Positions 15,571 through 23,835 of a stretch of 35,095 nt of DNA are shown here, in pieces; positions within the stretch are counted from its first letter, which is position 1; each line of letters opens with the position of its first letter. Under the pieces are notes generated by a model, which was not told where the DNA came from, did no database searches, and saw only the letters and a list, made by a program, of their open reading frames with translations. A program made the translations under genes and the position numbers. This stretch comes from Candidatus Obscuribacterales bacterium (GTDB lineage Bacteria > Cyanobacteriota > Vampirovibrionia > Obscuribacterales > Obscuribacteraceae): the NCBI GenBank assembly GCA_019747875.1, contig JAIEQI010000018.1, positions 1 to 35,095 of the forward strand. Reading direction: 5' to 3'.

Positions 15571-16134
15571 TCACTTGGACTGATTGATTATCTTAGTCAG
15601 GAATCTGTAAACAGCCATAGATGAAGAGTTTCCGACCAGAGTCCCTTTTGACTCGCCATCGGCACCCACAGCAACCACCGTGGGAAACGCGAAAATGCGA
15701 TAGCGCTTTTGGAGATCCGCAACCAGGCGGTCGTTTTTACCATCTTCTTTGAGCCGATCGGTTACTCGAATGCTCACGAAGTTCTTCTCGATAGTCGAGC
15801 GAATTTCATCATTGGTCATGACGTCCTGCTCAAGGCGTGTACATGGCGAGCACCAGTCAGCATAGAATTCATACAGTATAAGTTTCTTGCCTGATGCTTT
15901 GATAATTTCGGGTTCGCTTGAACCGGCGAATTCTTTTGCGTTATGCCACTGAACGCTTGCCCTCGCTGGAGCTGGGTTCAAAAAATCATTCACGGTAAGC
16001 CCTACACGCAAAACGATCATCGCGGCCGCCACCAACAAAAATCCCCTCGGTGTCACGCTCAAACGATAGTCTTTGGAATCAGCCGACGCATCGCTTGCGG
16101 TGCTGACCATTTGTTCAGAATCAATTGGTGCCAT
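15571..16134 (-). CDS. Membrane-anchored thioredoxin-like protein
   Basis: One membrane segment (about residues 31-47, RGFLLVAAAMIVLRVGL) and a periplasmic or extracytoplasmic thioredoxin fold. The active site is YADWCSPCTRLEQDV (CxxC with Ser-Pro), followed by an FVSIRV strand and IFAFPTVV, where the cis-Pro is expected. It is close to DsbD C-terminal or thiol:disulfide interchange domains. I chose ATG 16134 (187 residues): it has GAGAG upstream and lies inside the 3' end of the permease reading frame (14-base overlap), which suits translational coupling. A TTG at 16170 extends the frame by 12 codons. It is likely part of the ABC-permease-thioredoxin-TadE unit. Confidence 0.82.
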   Translation of the reverse strand: MAPIDSEQMVSTASDASADSKDYRLSVTPRGFLLVAAAMIVLRVGLTVNDFLNPAPARASVQWHNAKEFAGSSEPEIIKASGKKLILYEFYADWCSPCTRLEQDVMTNDEIRSTIEKNFVSIRVTDRLKEDGKNDRLVADLQKRYRIFAFPTVVAVGADGESKGTLVGNSSSMAVYRFLTKIINQSK

Positions 16135-16925
16135 AGAAAAACTCTCTCTTGTTGGTTGCGGCGATAGCAAGGGCGAGATAAAGCATGAGCGTCGAAAAAT
16201 ATGCGACGGGAGGCAAAATCGAGAAACGCGAACTATTGACCATGTCGTAGATGTTAATCGCAGGCAAACACGAGATCGCCCATAGCTTGCGATGTATCCA
16301 GCATTATCTTTGTAGCATCCAAAGCTAGCTTATCCACGCCTTCAATCTGCGGACCAGCAACGCTCACAGGCGGAACGGTTTGCCCAATCATCCAAACATA
16401 AAAGGCGCATATAGAAATGATCTGAAATACTGGATGTTTGTTCAGCATCGCAAGAAGCATTCCGGCGGAAAGAATGCCAGCATCCAGGAAGCGTTCAATT
16501 ACAAGACTTAGCAACCCCAAGGCAGAGGTGGTCTCACCGAAGAAGAATCCGCAAATACAGACAAGTACATTCTGCAATGCCGCAAGCGCGCCACCAATTA
16601 TGGTGATAGTCACCCACTTAGTTATTACATACTCAGTTCGACTGATTGGACGAGAAAACAGCAGCGGTAAATATTCACCACCGCGGCCGCTTTGTGTAGT
16701 GCTATTACCTGCAAGACCGAGACATAGAACCATCATGATGAACGATACACCGACCTTGCCGGTAAGCATCTCGAACGTTTGTGAATCAGAGGCTCCATGA
16801 AACAACGCGGCGAGCTTCATCCCAATCGGAACCACAAAACCGAGCAGGGCCACATAGATCAGTTTCATCGGATCAAGGCAGGCCGACATTACGGTAAACT
16901 TGCAAATTGATTTGTTAAACCACAT
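16121..16925 (-). CDS. ABC-2-type permease, interrupted by a +1 frameshift
   Basis: Membrane component of the ABC exporter whose ATPase is upstream. ATG 16925 has GGAG 8 bases upstream; the frame is open further up only through a REP repeat, so that part is not coding. Five to six hydrophobic segments are seen, with a GRGGEYLPLLFSRPISRTEY loop typical of ABC-2 permeases. The frame hits TAA at 16254-16256. Skipping the single base at 16259 restores a frame reading INIYDMVNSSRF, then a last hydrophobic helix (YFSTLMLYLALAIAA) and TNKREFFYGTN, stopping at 16121 inside the thioredoxin start. The NKREFFYG ending is the usual tail of such permeases. The shift may be a real mutation, a programmed event or a base-calling error. 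Joined length is 267 residues. Confidence 0.8.
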
Positions 16926-16977
16926 CGACGATCTCCAAGTTTTCATTTCATGTTGCGATTTGTTCTGAGTATGAAGC

Positions 16978-17131
16978 GCGGACGTCTCGTCCGCCGATAG
17001 CCTCACACTTTTACAAAGCGATTCGTTGCTATGTAAAGCCCCCAACGATTCAGAGGGATTCTCTTCTTCCTCACAGTTAAACGCGGACGGGACGTCCGCG
17101 GCCCATACTTATGGGCGGACAAGATGTCCGC
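16978..17131. repeat. Three REP-like palindromes inside the ABC operon
   Basis: GCGGAC-GTCTC-GTCCGC at 16978-16994, GCGGAC-GGGAC-GTCCGC at 17083-17099 and GCGGAC-AAGAT-GTCCGC at 17115-17131. The last two face each other across GCCCATACTTATGG. They fill the 256-base gap between the ATPase stop and the permease start. Confidence 0.8.
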
Positions 17132-17138
17132 GCTCCAT

Positions 17139-17184
17139 ACTTAGGACAGATGTCTATATTAACTTAGGACAGATGTCTATATTA
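17139..17184. repeat. Exact 23-base tandem duplication at the ATPase stop codon
   Basis: The unit ACTTAGGACAGATGTCTATATTA occurs at 17139-17161 and 17162-17184 without differences; the second copy includes the complement of the ATPase stop codon (17182-17184). The lack of any difference points to a recent slippage event. Confidence 0.9.
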
Positions 17185-18123
17185 ATCCGATCCTCCTTGT
17201 TCCAAGAACAGCTGCTCAAGCCGTGCACGCTCCGGTGTCGCTTCTTCTACCAGCAAACCAGCGGTTACGAGCTTCTTGATCAAGTAACCAGCTGCTTGCG
17301 AATCTTTCACAACAAACCTTGCCGTTTGTAATTTCTGCTCCTTCAGCACAGACCCAGCCTCGATCGCCAGAGCGGCTAAGTCCGGCTCACCACCAGTAAA
17401 CCCATTAAGGCTCCACTTGATCGAAATGACATAGTCACAGAAATCTTGCCCTTTCAATTTCTCGATCACAGCAATTTTTCCATGTTTGATAAAAGCAACA
17501 CGATCGCAGAGACGCTCGATCTCATCTAACTGGTGCGAGTTTATGACAGCCGTTGCGCCCTTCTCTCGCAGGCGCCCCACGATCTTGCGGACGACGGACA
17601 CACCCGCAGGATCTAAACCCAGGGTTGGTTCATCCATAAGCAAAAACTTTGGATCAGTCAACAAGCCTTGTGCCAGGTTCAAACGCTGCAACATTCCACG
17701 CGAATACGTTTTCAGCCTCCGCGTCCATGCATCGCGGGGCAATTCAACAAACTCGAGAAGTTCTTCTATTGTTTTCTTTGCATTGTTTGCATTGAGTCGT
17801 GCTAGTCCGTGATGATACTCGAGAAATTGCCACCCCGTCATCCAATGCTCAAAATCGGGACGTTCGGGCATGTAACCAATCAACTTGTGTACGGAAGAAA
17901 AATCCGGGTCTTTACCAAATATTTTCACGTCGCCTGAATCTGGCTTTAACAGACCGAGCAAGCAACCCACCAATGTCGTCTTACCAGAACCATTTGGCCC
18001 GATCAAGCCCACTATTTCTCCTGTCTCAATAGAAAGATTGACGGAGTCGAGTGCCTTAATTTTCCCCTTACCGTATGACTTGGTGAGGTTCGATACCTGT
18101 GCGCATACGTTATTATCGAGCAT
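17182..18123 (-). CDS. ABC transporter ATP-binding protein
   Basis: Cytoplasmic ATPase of an ABC-2 exporter. In order: VSNLTKSYGKGKIKALDSV, Walker A GPNGSGKTT (residues about 42-50), a Q-loop region, signature YSRGMLQRLNLAQ, Walker B FLLMDEPT, D-loop LGLDPAG and H-loop INSHQLDE. The signature variant YSRGM is normal for this subgroup. A C-terminal domain of about 100 residues (after EKLKG) is typical of CcmA/NatA-like ATPases. I chose ATG 18123 with GGAG 6 bases upstream; a GTG at 18135 is in frame four codons earlier. The substrate is unknown; the permease follows after a REP-filled gap, and a thioredoxin-like and two TadE-like genes come next. Confidence 0.93.
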   Translation of the reverse strand: MLDNNVCAQVSNLTKSYGKGKIKALDSVNLSIETGEIVGLIGPNGSGKTTLVGCLLGLLKPDSGDVKIFGKDPDFSSVHKLIGYMPERPDFEHWMTGWQFLEYHHGLARLNANNAKKTIEELLEFVELPRDAWTRRLKTYSRGMLQRLNLAQGLLTDPKFLLMDEPTLGLDPAGVSVVRKIVGRLREKGATAVINSHQLDEIERLCDRVAFIKHGKIAVIEKLKGQDFCDYVISIKWSLNGFTGGEPDLAALAIEAGSVLKEQKLQTARFVVKDSQAAGYLIKKLVTAGLLVEEATPERARLEQLFLEQGGSD

Positions 18124-18542
18124 GGATGTCTCCACATCGGTCTAATCAGTTTCGCATGTTTTGCTTTGCTAAGTGCGCTGGAAAGGAAAGCGCTCCGGAA
18201 CATGAGGACGTGTAGCAACAGGCTTCACTAGCAAAACGTGAAGGTTGCATTTCATCGCATACCATCCCTCTCTCCATTAAAAGCTCCAATTGCAAAGTGA
18301 TCAAGTGAAATCTTCGGCTTTCGAGAGCTGCAAACACAATCCCCATCCAAAGGAGAGAATCCCGAATCGCTTTTCCATCAATAGATTTGCGCAATCTCTT
18401 AAAAGAACATATACTGAAAACAGCGCGAAATGAAGTGCGAAAAAGCTAACTGTATCATGACCAAAACCCGAAAATATGTGACCATGTACAGTTGAGAAAT
18501 GACCTTAGACATATTGCTTTCCAATAGGTTCTATACTCCCAA
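18124..18542. promoter_or_regulatory. Divergent intergenic region, candidate leaderless promoter for the TPR gene
   Basis: The stretch separates the minus-strand ABC unit from the plus-strand TPR gene, and no gene is convincing in it. On the plus strand TATACT at 18532-18537 ends just 5 bases before the ATG at 18543. A transcript from it would start at or next to the ATG, in keeping with the absence of a ribosome site. No good -35 is seen at 16-18 bases. Confidence 0.35.
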
Positions 18543-20114
18543 ATGAAATCCAGAAATGCTCTCCTCATAACTCTCAGTTTCGCTCTTTGCACAGCGGCTT
18601 CTCTTGCCGCGGAGCCCACATCTAACGTGGAGTCAATCGTTGATCAAGCAACTGCCGATTTCAAGAAAGGCGACTACGCGTCTGCTGAGCAAAAGTTTCT
18701 GCAAGCCAAAAGCATTTTTGAAGCCAACAAAAATAATGCGCGGCTAGCGATCACGTTAAACGATCTGGCTCTTGTGTATGAGTCGCAAAACAAGGACAAA
18801 GAAGCCGAAGAACTGTTCAAGAAATCACTGGAACTAAAACGCGCTGCTGAGCCGAAAGATTATGCGACCATAAATTCTTCACTGAACAATCTCGCTGTTC
18901 TTTATCGTAAGCAAAAAAGGTTTCCAGATGCAATTGCGTTATACAAAGAAGCATTGGATAACACAGAAAAGGCAACTAGCACGGACTCAAAGGCAGTTGC
19001 TGCAGCACTAAACAACCTTGCCCTCATGTACAATCTGATGAATAGGTTCTCCGACTCCGAGCCTCTGCTCAAGCGCGTTGTGACACTGGTGGAGAAGAAC
19101 TATGGTCCGGATGATATAGCCCTTGCAGTCGCACTAAACAACCTGGCTGTATCACTGCGCGGACAGGAAAAATGGCTTGAGGCGGAGCCGCTTTACGAAA
19201 GAGCGCTGGCGATAAGACTGAAAGCTCTGGGACCCGATCATCCGGAGCTCTCCGTAGCATACACAAACCTGGCCCGACTCTACAGAGAGCTAGGCAGGTT
19301 TGAAGACGCGGAGCCATTACTTCAAAAAGCCTTAGACGTTACTGAGAAAAACGCAAAAGGCGAAGATCCGAACGTGGCTATCGCGCTGTCAAACCTGGCC
19401 ATGTGCCAACGCGAAGAAGGAAAGTTCGCAGACGCAGAAAAGAACTACAAACGTTGTATGGAAATCAGGACCAAACTTTTTGGCGCTGAGAGTTCCGAAG
19501 TAGCGAAGACTATTAATAGCCTGGCGGCTATTCAAACAGATCAAGGCAAATACGAAGACGCCGAACAAATGATGTTGAAAGCGATCGCATTGGTTGAGAA
19601 AAAAGGTGGCAATCAACTTGATCTGGCTACCTACCTGAATAATCTGGAAGAACTAAAACGCGTGCAGGGTCAATTTACAGAAGCTGAAGCTCTTTTGCAA
19701 AGAGTGCTGGATATTAAGATGAAAGCCCTTGGTGAAGGACACCCGGAAGTATCGCTCACATTGAACGATATGGGACTTTTGTATAAAGAAGCTGGTAAAA
19801 CAGCGGAAGCCGAGAAAGCGTTTAAACAAAGTCTTGACCTGAGGAAACGCTCTCCAATTTCTACAGATGACGAAATTGCAACCAGCATGCAGAACCTCGC
19901 AAAGCTATTGAGAGAGGAGAAGAAATATAGTGAAGCAGAACCTTTGTACAAAGAGGTTATTGCGTTAAAGGAAAAGCTATATGGGAACGAGGATGCACGT
20001 GTCGATGCGAGCTTACGCGGATATGCGACGTTGCTCCGAGACATGAAGCGCAACAAGGAAGCTGAAGAGATTGAAACGCGCGCCGAAGCTATCGAGGAAA
20101 AACTCGCGCCATAG
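18543..20114 (+). CDS. Secreted kinesin-light-chain-like TPR protein
   Basis: 523 residues: Sec signal peptide (MKSRNALLITLSFALCTAASLAA, cleavage near AA-E), then about eleven consecutive TPR units of roughly 42 residues each (TPR_12/TPR_10 type) to the C-terminus. Typical unit: ALNNLAVSLRGQEKWLEAEP followed by LYERALAIRLKALGPDHPEL. The array should form one long superhelix that binds peptides or partner proteins outside the cytoplasm. No catalytic domain is visible. The start ATG has no ribosome site but sits just after a TATACT box. The LysM gene follows after 81 bases on the same strand and may be co-transcribed. Confidence 0.92.
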   Translation: MKSRNALLITLSFALCTAASLAAEPTSNVESIVDQATADFKKGDYASAEQKFLQAKSIFEANKNNARLAITLNDLALVYESQNKDKEAEELFKKSLELKRAAEPKDYATINSSLNNLAVLYRKQKRFPDAIALYKEALDNTEKATSTDSKAVAAALNNLALMYNLMNRFSDSEPLLKRVVTLVEKNYGPDDIALAVALNNLAVSLRGQEKWLEAEPLYERALAIRLKALGPDHPELSVAYTNLARLYRELGRFEDAEPLLQKALDVTEKNAKGEDPNVAIALSNLAMCQREEGKFADAEKNYKRCMEIRTKLFGAESSEVAKTINSLAAIQTDQGKYEDAEQMMLKAIALVEKKGGNQLDLATYLNNLEELKRVQGQFTEAEALLQRVLDIKMKALGEGHPEVSLTLNDMGLLYKEAGKTAEAEKAFKQSLDLRKRSPISTDDEIATSMQNLAKLLREEKKYSEAEPLYKEVIALKEKLYGNEDARVDASLRGYATLLRDMKRNKEAEEIETRAEAIEEKLAP

Positions 20115-20195
20115 TACGAATTTCGCAGCGAAACGCCGTTTCAAATATTTTTCAGAACAATTGAGTATGTTGTTGGCGTAGAGAAAGATCAAATT

Positions 20196-21350
20196 ATGGC
20201 AAGTAACAAACACCTAATCGGCAACGATCACAATTCAGAGAAAAGCGAGCCGAAGGAAAACGCGGCCAGCGCTCGGACAGACCGAGTTTTGCATTCAGAT
20301 GTGGCAAAGACAGGATTTGAAGATCTCAACGCGAAACAGAATCAGGTTGCACAAGAGCGCCAACAGATAAAGCGAAAGATGGGTGTGGCAACCGGCATGG
20401 GATTGGCATCCGGAAATGACTTGCTTGGAAACACATATACGGTCAAAGCCGGCGACAACCTCTCTAACATTGCAAGACACCAGCTCGGCAAAAATGCGAG
20501 CGAATCTGAAATATACAAATTCGTAAAAGAAACAGCGAAACTGAACGAGATCAAGAATCCGAACCTGATCCATCCCGGAGATAAGCTTATTCTTCCGAAG
20601 GATTCCAACCACGATGCAAGCGGAAGATCAAAACACAAAGAGGAAGACACCAAAAAGCCAGAGCATCATGGCGACAACTCCAAGGGACAACAAGAAAAAC
20701 CTGACGAGCGAAATCAAAGAAAGAACGCCAACGGAGACAACAGAGAAAATCATCATGAGGACACTAGCCCTCCAGATGCCAAAGCCTTATCGACAAAAAG
20801 AGAATTACCCCAAGCGAAACCCAACCTGCCAAATGTATTTGAATGGGGAGTGGGCGAAGGAAACGATTTGGCACGGCGAGTTGCAGAAAAAGCAAGCGGA
20901 GGTCTAATGTTCTTAGGACCGATGGATACAATGCGGCCTAACGTAGCAGGATACAAAGACGAAAACGGTTATTTTCCAGTATTCACGCATGCGGACAAAG
21001 ATGATTTTCATATGTACTACACTTTGCACGCTGGCCGAAAGGAATACAGTCCAGAGACAATGGCGGCAGAAATTAAGAAGCATATAGCACCGGGCCAACC
21101 GATTCGATTGCTGGGATGTGAATCGGGGATGGACGGGGAAGGTGGAGTTGCACAGCGACTAGCTGAACTATTGCCTGACCACCCTGTGTATGCACCAAAT
21201 GGCTACTGTGAGCTAGCGAATGGAAAGGCTTCCGTCCTCCTCAAGAAATTATCCGAAATGCCGTCGGCAAGCCTTCCAGATGGTACTCCTGGAATCTTAG
21301 AACCACCGCATGGCTCATTCGTTAGAATTTACCCACGAAAGAAAAAGTAA
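20196..21350 (+). CDS. LysM-domain protein with a possible cysteine-peptidase-like C-terminal domain
   Basis: Three parts. Residues 1-79 are polar and lack a signal peptide. Residues about 80-134 form a LysM domain (TYTVKAGDNLSNIARHQLG, ending NPNLIHPGDKLILP). Residues 135-210 are a highly charged Lys/Asp/His linker. Residues about 211-384 form a globular domain with FTHADKDDFHMYYTLHAG, YSPETMAAEIKKHI, PIRLLGCESGMDGEGGVAQRLAELL and HPVYAPNG. The pattern of a His region, then a strand ending in C-E-S-G, then AQ.LA and V.AP resembles C80/caspase-like domains of bacterial toxins; His265, 272 or 278 and Cys308 would be the pair. That is a weak, unaligned likeness. The LysM suggests peptidoglycan contact, so export by a non-Sec route or lysis is implied. 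The ribosome site is weak. Confidence 0.75.
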   Translation: MASNKHLIGNDHNSEKSEPKENAASARTDRVLHSDVAKTGFEDLNAKQNQVAQERQQIKRKMGVATGMGLASGNDLLGNTYTVKAGDNLSNIARHQLGKNASESEIYKFVKETAKLNEIKNPNLIHPGDKLILPKDSNHDASGRSKHKEEDTKKPEHHGDNSKGQQEKPDERNQRKNANGDNRENHHEDTSPPDAKALSTKRELPQAKPNLPNVFEWGVGEGNDLARRVAEKASGGLMFLGPMDTMRPNVAGYKDENGYFPVFTHADKDDFHMYYTLHAGRKEYSPETMAAEIKKHIAPGQPIRLLGCESGMDGEGGVAQRLAELLPDHPVYAPNGYCELANGKASVLLKKLSEMPSASLPDGTPGILEPPHGSFVRIYPRKKK

Positions 21351-21354
21351 GACC

Positions 21355-21816
21355 TCACATCAAATGCGAATCTAGAATGCCACTGAGCATGCTCTGCATG
21401 AGGAAGGGAACCGCGAACCCGTATACTAAACAGAAGCCTCCAAAAAAAAGCCAAATGGCAAATGGCTCGCCTTCCCTCCTCTGGTGATTTGCTTTCCGAA
21501 ACACAAGCACACACGCCAGGATGCCATAGACTCCCATCAGGTATTTTGCAGGAGTCCAAACATCCAGGTGTAGTGGAGTTCCTAATCCAGACGGTATACG
21601 AAGTTTTCCAATGTCGATAAGACCATTAAAGGGTGCCACCGCGGTCGCATAGATGTACGCGACAGCAACAAACAAACACACTAGTACTTGGGCTGTAATG
21701 TACCAATGCGCTTTGATGCTCGTTTCAGTTCTTGCTGACAATAAGGCCAAAGTCGCCGGCAAATAGGGGAGCCAGAATAACACAGCATCAGCAATGAAAA
21801 TTTCGATAAGACTCAA
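21355..21816 (-). CDS. Small integral membrane protein, unknown family
   Basis: 153 residues with four hydrophobic helices: IADAVLFWLPYLPATLALLSA, WYITAQVLVCLFVAVAYIYAT, YLMGVYGILACVLVF and FAIWLFFGGFCLVYGFAVPF. I propose TTG at 21816 because GAGG lies 5 bases upstream. The frame extends through an ATG at 21840 and on through the REP array to 22392, but that extension is only translated repeat and is not credible. It is convergent with the LysM gene, 4 bases apart. No motif suggests a function. Confidence 0.6.
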   Translation of the reverse strand: MSLIEIFIADAVLFWLPYLPATLALLSARTETSIKAHWYITAQVLVCLFVAVAYIYATAVAPFNGLIDIGKLRIPSGLGTPLHLDVWTPAKYLMGVYGILACVLVFRKANHQRREGEPFAIWLFFGGFCLVYGFAVPFLMQSMLSGILDSHLM

Positions 21817-21970
21817 ACAAACCTCGGTGCAAGTCCTCATATGATAATCATGAACGAGAGTTATTTCTACACATTTCATATGGGACAAAGTTTCGCTTGC
21901 TACAGCCTCGGTATGGAGATCCCTGTTGGCGGCGGGGGCGACGCCTGGCGTCGACCAACTCAAAAAGATC

Positions 21971-22306
21971 GAAGCCGGCAAGATGCCGGCGCTCCCGGGA
22001 TCGAACCAAACTTCAACGAGAAATCGCTCCCAAAATTTGAAGCCGGCAAGATGCCGGCGCTCCCGGGATCGAACCGAACTCCAACGAGAAATCGCTCCCA
22101 AAATTTGAAGCCGGCAAGATGCCGGCGCTCCCGGGATCGAACCGAACTCCAACGAGAAATCGCTCCCAAATTCGAAGCCGGCAAGATGCCGGCGCTCCCG
22201 GATCGAACCGAACTTCAACGAGAAATCGATACCAAAAATCGAAGCCGGCAAGATGCCGGCGCTCCGGGATCGAACCGAACTCCAACGAAAAATCGGCCTC
22301 AAATCG
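21971..22306. repeat. Tandem array of five 67-68-base REP units
   Basis: Units start at 21971, 22039, 22107, 22174 and 22241. Each has GAAGCCGGCAAGATGCCGGC, then GCTCCCGGGATCGAACC, then AACTYCAACGAGAAATCG and a variable A-rich end. Units 4 and 5 lost one G in CCCGGG. The hairpin is GCCGGC-AAGAT-GCCGGC. All six frames can be open across it, which produces spurious AGILPAS-like peptides. Confidence 0.92.
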
Positions 22307-22335
22307 AACCCGCGGATCTGCCCTAAGTATGGAGC

Positions 22336-22383
22336 GCAGACGTCTCGTCCGCCCATGGTATGGGCAGCGGACATCTTGTCCGC
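22336..22383. repeat. Pair of REP-like palindromes (GCGGAC stems)
   Basis: GCAGAC-GTCTC-GTCCGC (one stem mismatch) at 22336-22352 and GCGGAC-ATCTT-GTCCGC at 22367-22383, joined by CCATGGTATGGGCA. They end 17 bases before the stop of the RlpA gene. Confidence 0.8.
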
Positions 22384-22400
22384 TGGTAACAATTAGCCGA

Positions 22401-23030
22401 TCATTTAGTCTTTCTTTCTAACACGGTTATGTCCGCATAACCAACACCACGCGAGAGAATACCCAACTTACGACCAGCCTCACGCGACAAATCCATCACT
22501 CTGCTTTTACAATAGGGTCCGCGATCGTTAACCCGAACAATTACTGCGTTTCCAGAGCGAGGGTCTTCGACCAGTGCGCGACTCGGCAATGGTAATTTCA
22601 AATGAGCCGCGGAAAGCTTGTTCATATCGAACACTTCACCGGATGCAGTTTTCCTTCCGTGAAAGGGCACTCCATACCAGGATACGTTTCCACTGAAAGA
22701 TTTCTTTGCCTTCAAAGATGCGTCATCATCATCGTCATCTTTAGCTGTTTTTGATGTTGATTTCGTTGTTTTGTTCGACTTATTGGTTGAGTCTTTATCA
22801 GTATTGGCTTTATCAGAATCTGAAGCAGACTTGTCATCGTCCTTTTTATCATCGGCACTAGTTTTCTTTCCGGCGCTGGATTCCTTATCATCAGTAGCGG
22901 ATTTGACCTCACTGACAGACTGTGAATCTGCTGACGACTTCGTCTTGGACGATTTAGCAAACAGATCCGGGCACAGCGAAACGCAAAGTACGCTTGAAAA
23001 AACAATGCAAATAGCGATCTTAGTTCTCAC
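22401..23030 (-). CDS. rlpA: RlpA-like septal lytic transglycosylase / DPBB protein
   Basis: Exported cell-wall protein of the RlpA family, whose members cleave stem-free peptidoglycan at the septum. It has a signal peptide (MRTKIAICIVFSSVLCVSLC, cleavage near LFA-K), then about 85 residues of Ser/Lys/Asp-rich low complexity. The double-psi beta-barrel at about residues 112-209 contains SGNVSWYGVPFHGRKTASGE, FDMNKLSAAH, VIVRVNDRGPY (catalytic Asp) and SRVMDLSREAGRKLGI. No SPOR domain follows. The start is GTG at 23030; the ribosome site is weak (GGAA, 11 bases). The low-complexity linker is unusual in length and acidity (a DDDDD run). Confidence 0.92.
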   Translation of the reverse strand: MRTKIAICIVFSSVLCVSLCPDLFAKSSKTKSSADSQSVSEVKSATDDKESSAGKKTSADDKKDDDKSASDSDKANTDKDSTNKSNKTTKSTSKTAKDDDDDDASLKAKKSFSGNVSWYGVPFHGRKTASGEVFDMNKLSAAHLKLPLPSRALVEDPRSGNAVIVRVNDRGPYCKSRVMDLSREAGRKLGILSRGVGYADITVLERKTK

Positions 23031-23133
23031 GAATCGATAAGTTCCACATTTCCCTTTATCGATTATGCCACCGAATCGCGCTCATTGCTCACTTTACGGC
23101 ATCATTTCATTTGTCTGCGATAGTTTGCATCGG

Positions 23134-23811
23134 TCATGCTTTGGGGTCGAATTTATAGCCGACACCGTGGACGGTTTTAATTACAGATGGATTGCCGTCT
23201 CGATCAACCTTTTTTCTGATGCGTTTGATGCAGGTAGTGATAGCATCTATGGTGGCGTCTGAATCAGATGACCAAACTCTGTTCAGCAAGGTCTCAGCGC
23301 TAAAAACTTGATCAGCGTGCCTCATCAAGAATTCTAGAAGTGCAAACTCCTTTGGCAGCAGCTGAACTTCATCGGTGCCGCATGTAACACGGAAGCTGGC
23401 TGAATCCATGCGAATACCGCGAGCCTCGACGACAGTGCTTACATTCACGGATGCACGGCGCATCAAGGCTCGTAAGCGTGCCGAAAGTTCTTTCATATGA
23501 AATGGCTTCGTCAAATAGTCATCGGCGCCGGCATCAAATCCAGTTTCTTTCTCTTGAATCGACGATTTTCCCGTCAACATCAAAACCGGCGTTGGTCTTC
23601 CCAGCGACCTAAACTTCTGGAGGATCTCGATGCCCGACATTTCAGGCAGCTCCCAGTCCAAAATGATGCAGTCATATTCATAAGACCGCAACTTATCAAG
23701 ACCTTCGCGGCCATTTTCCGCATAGTCTACATCGTTGCGCTCGAACTCCAGCCATTCTCGAATCATACGATTCAAGCCTGCATCGTCTTCAATAACCAGG
23801 ATCTTGGGCAT
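23134..23811 (-). CDS. OmpR/PhoB-family response regulator
   Basis: 225 residues. Receiver domain: acidic pocket ED (residues 8-9), phospho-acceptor Asp52 in IILDWELPEMSG, Thr80 and Lys102 in LTKPF. Winged-helix DNA-binding domain at about 130-223: LLPKEFALLEFLMRH, VWSSDSDATIDAITTCIKRIRKK and HGVGYKFDP. The ATG at 23811 has GGAG about 6 bases upstream. It follows its kinase by 24 bases. Target genes and signal are unknown. Confidence 0.95.
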   Translation of the reverse strand: MPKILVIEDDAGLNRMIREWLEFERNDVDYAENGREGLDKLRSYEYDCIILDWELPEMSGIEILQKFRSLGRPTPVLMLTGKSSIQEKETGFDAGADDYLTKPFHMKELSARLRALMRRASVNVSTVVEARGIRMDSASFRVTCGTDEVQLLPKEFALLEFLMRHADQVFSAETLLNRVWSSDSDATIDAITTCIKRIRKKVDRDGNPSVIKTVHGVGYKFDPKA

Positions 23812-23835
23812 TTGACTCCGCTCCTGAAAACCCGA

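Noticed and set aside
18146..18394. 82-residue ORF in the divergent region
   Set aside because: No ribosome site, biased composition or recognisable motif; it lies in the region expected to hold two promoters.
21971..22306. tRNA-like GGTTCGATCCC sequences in the repeat units
   Set aside because: Only the T-arm-like stretch is present; there is no acceptor stem, anticodon arm or D-arm, and the sequence is part of a REP unit.
21971..22306. CRISPR array
   Set aside because: The 67-68-base units are continuous repeats without distinct spacers, contain a strong internal hairpin and have no cas gene nearby.
21817..22392. Upstream extension of the membrane-protein frame through the REP array
   Set aside because: It is a translation of tandem repeats (AGILPAS-like peptides) and lies upstream of a better-supported start at 21816.
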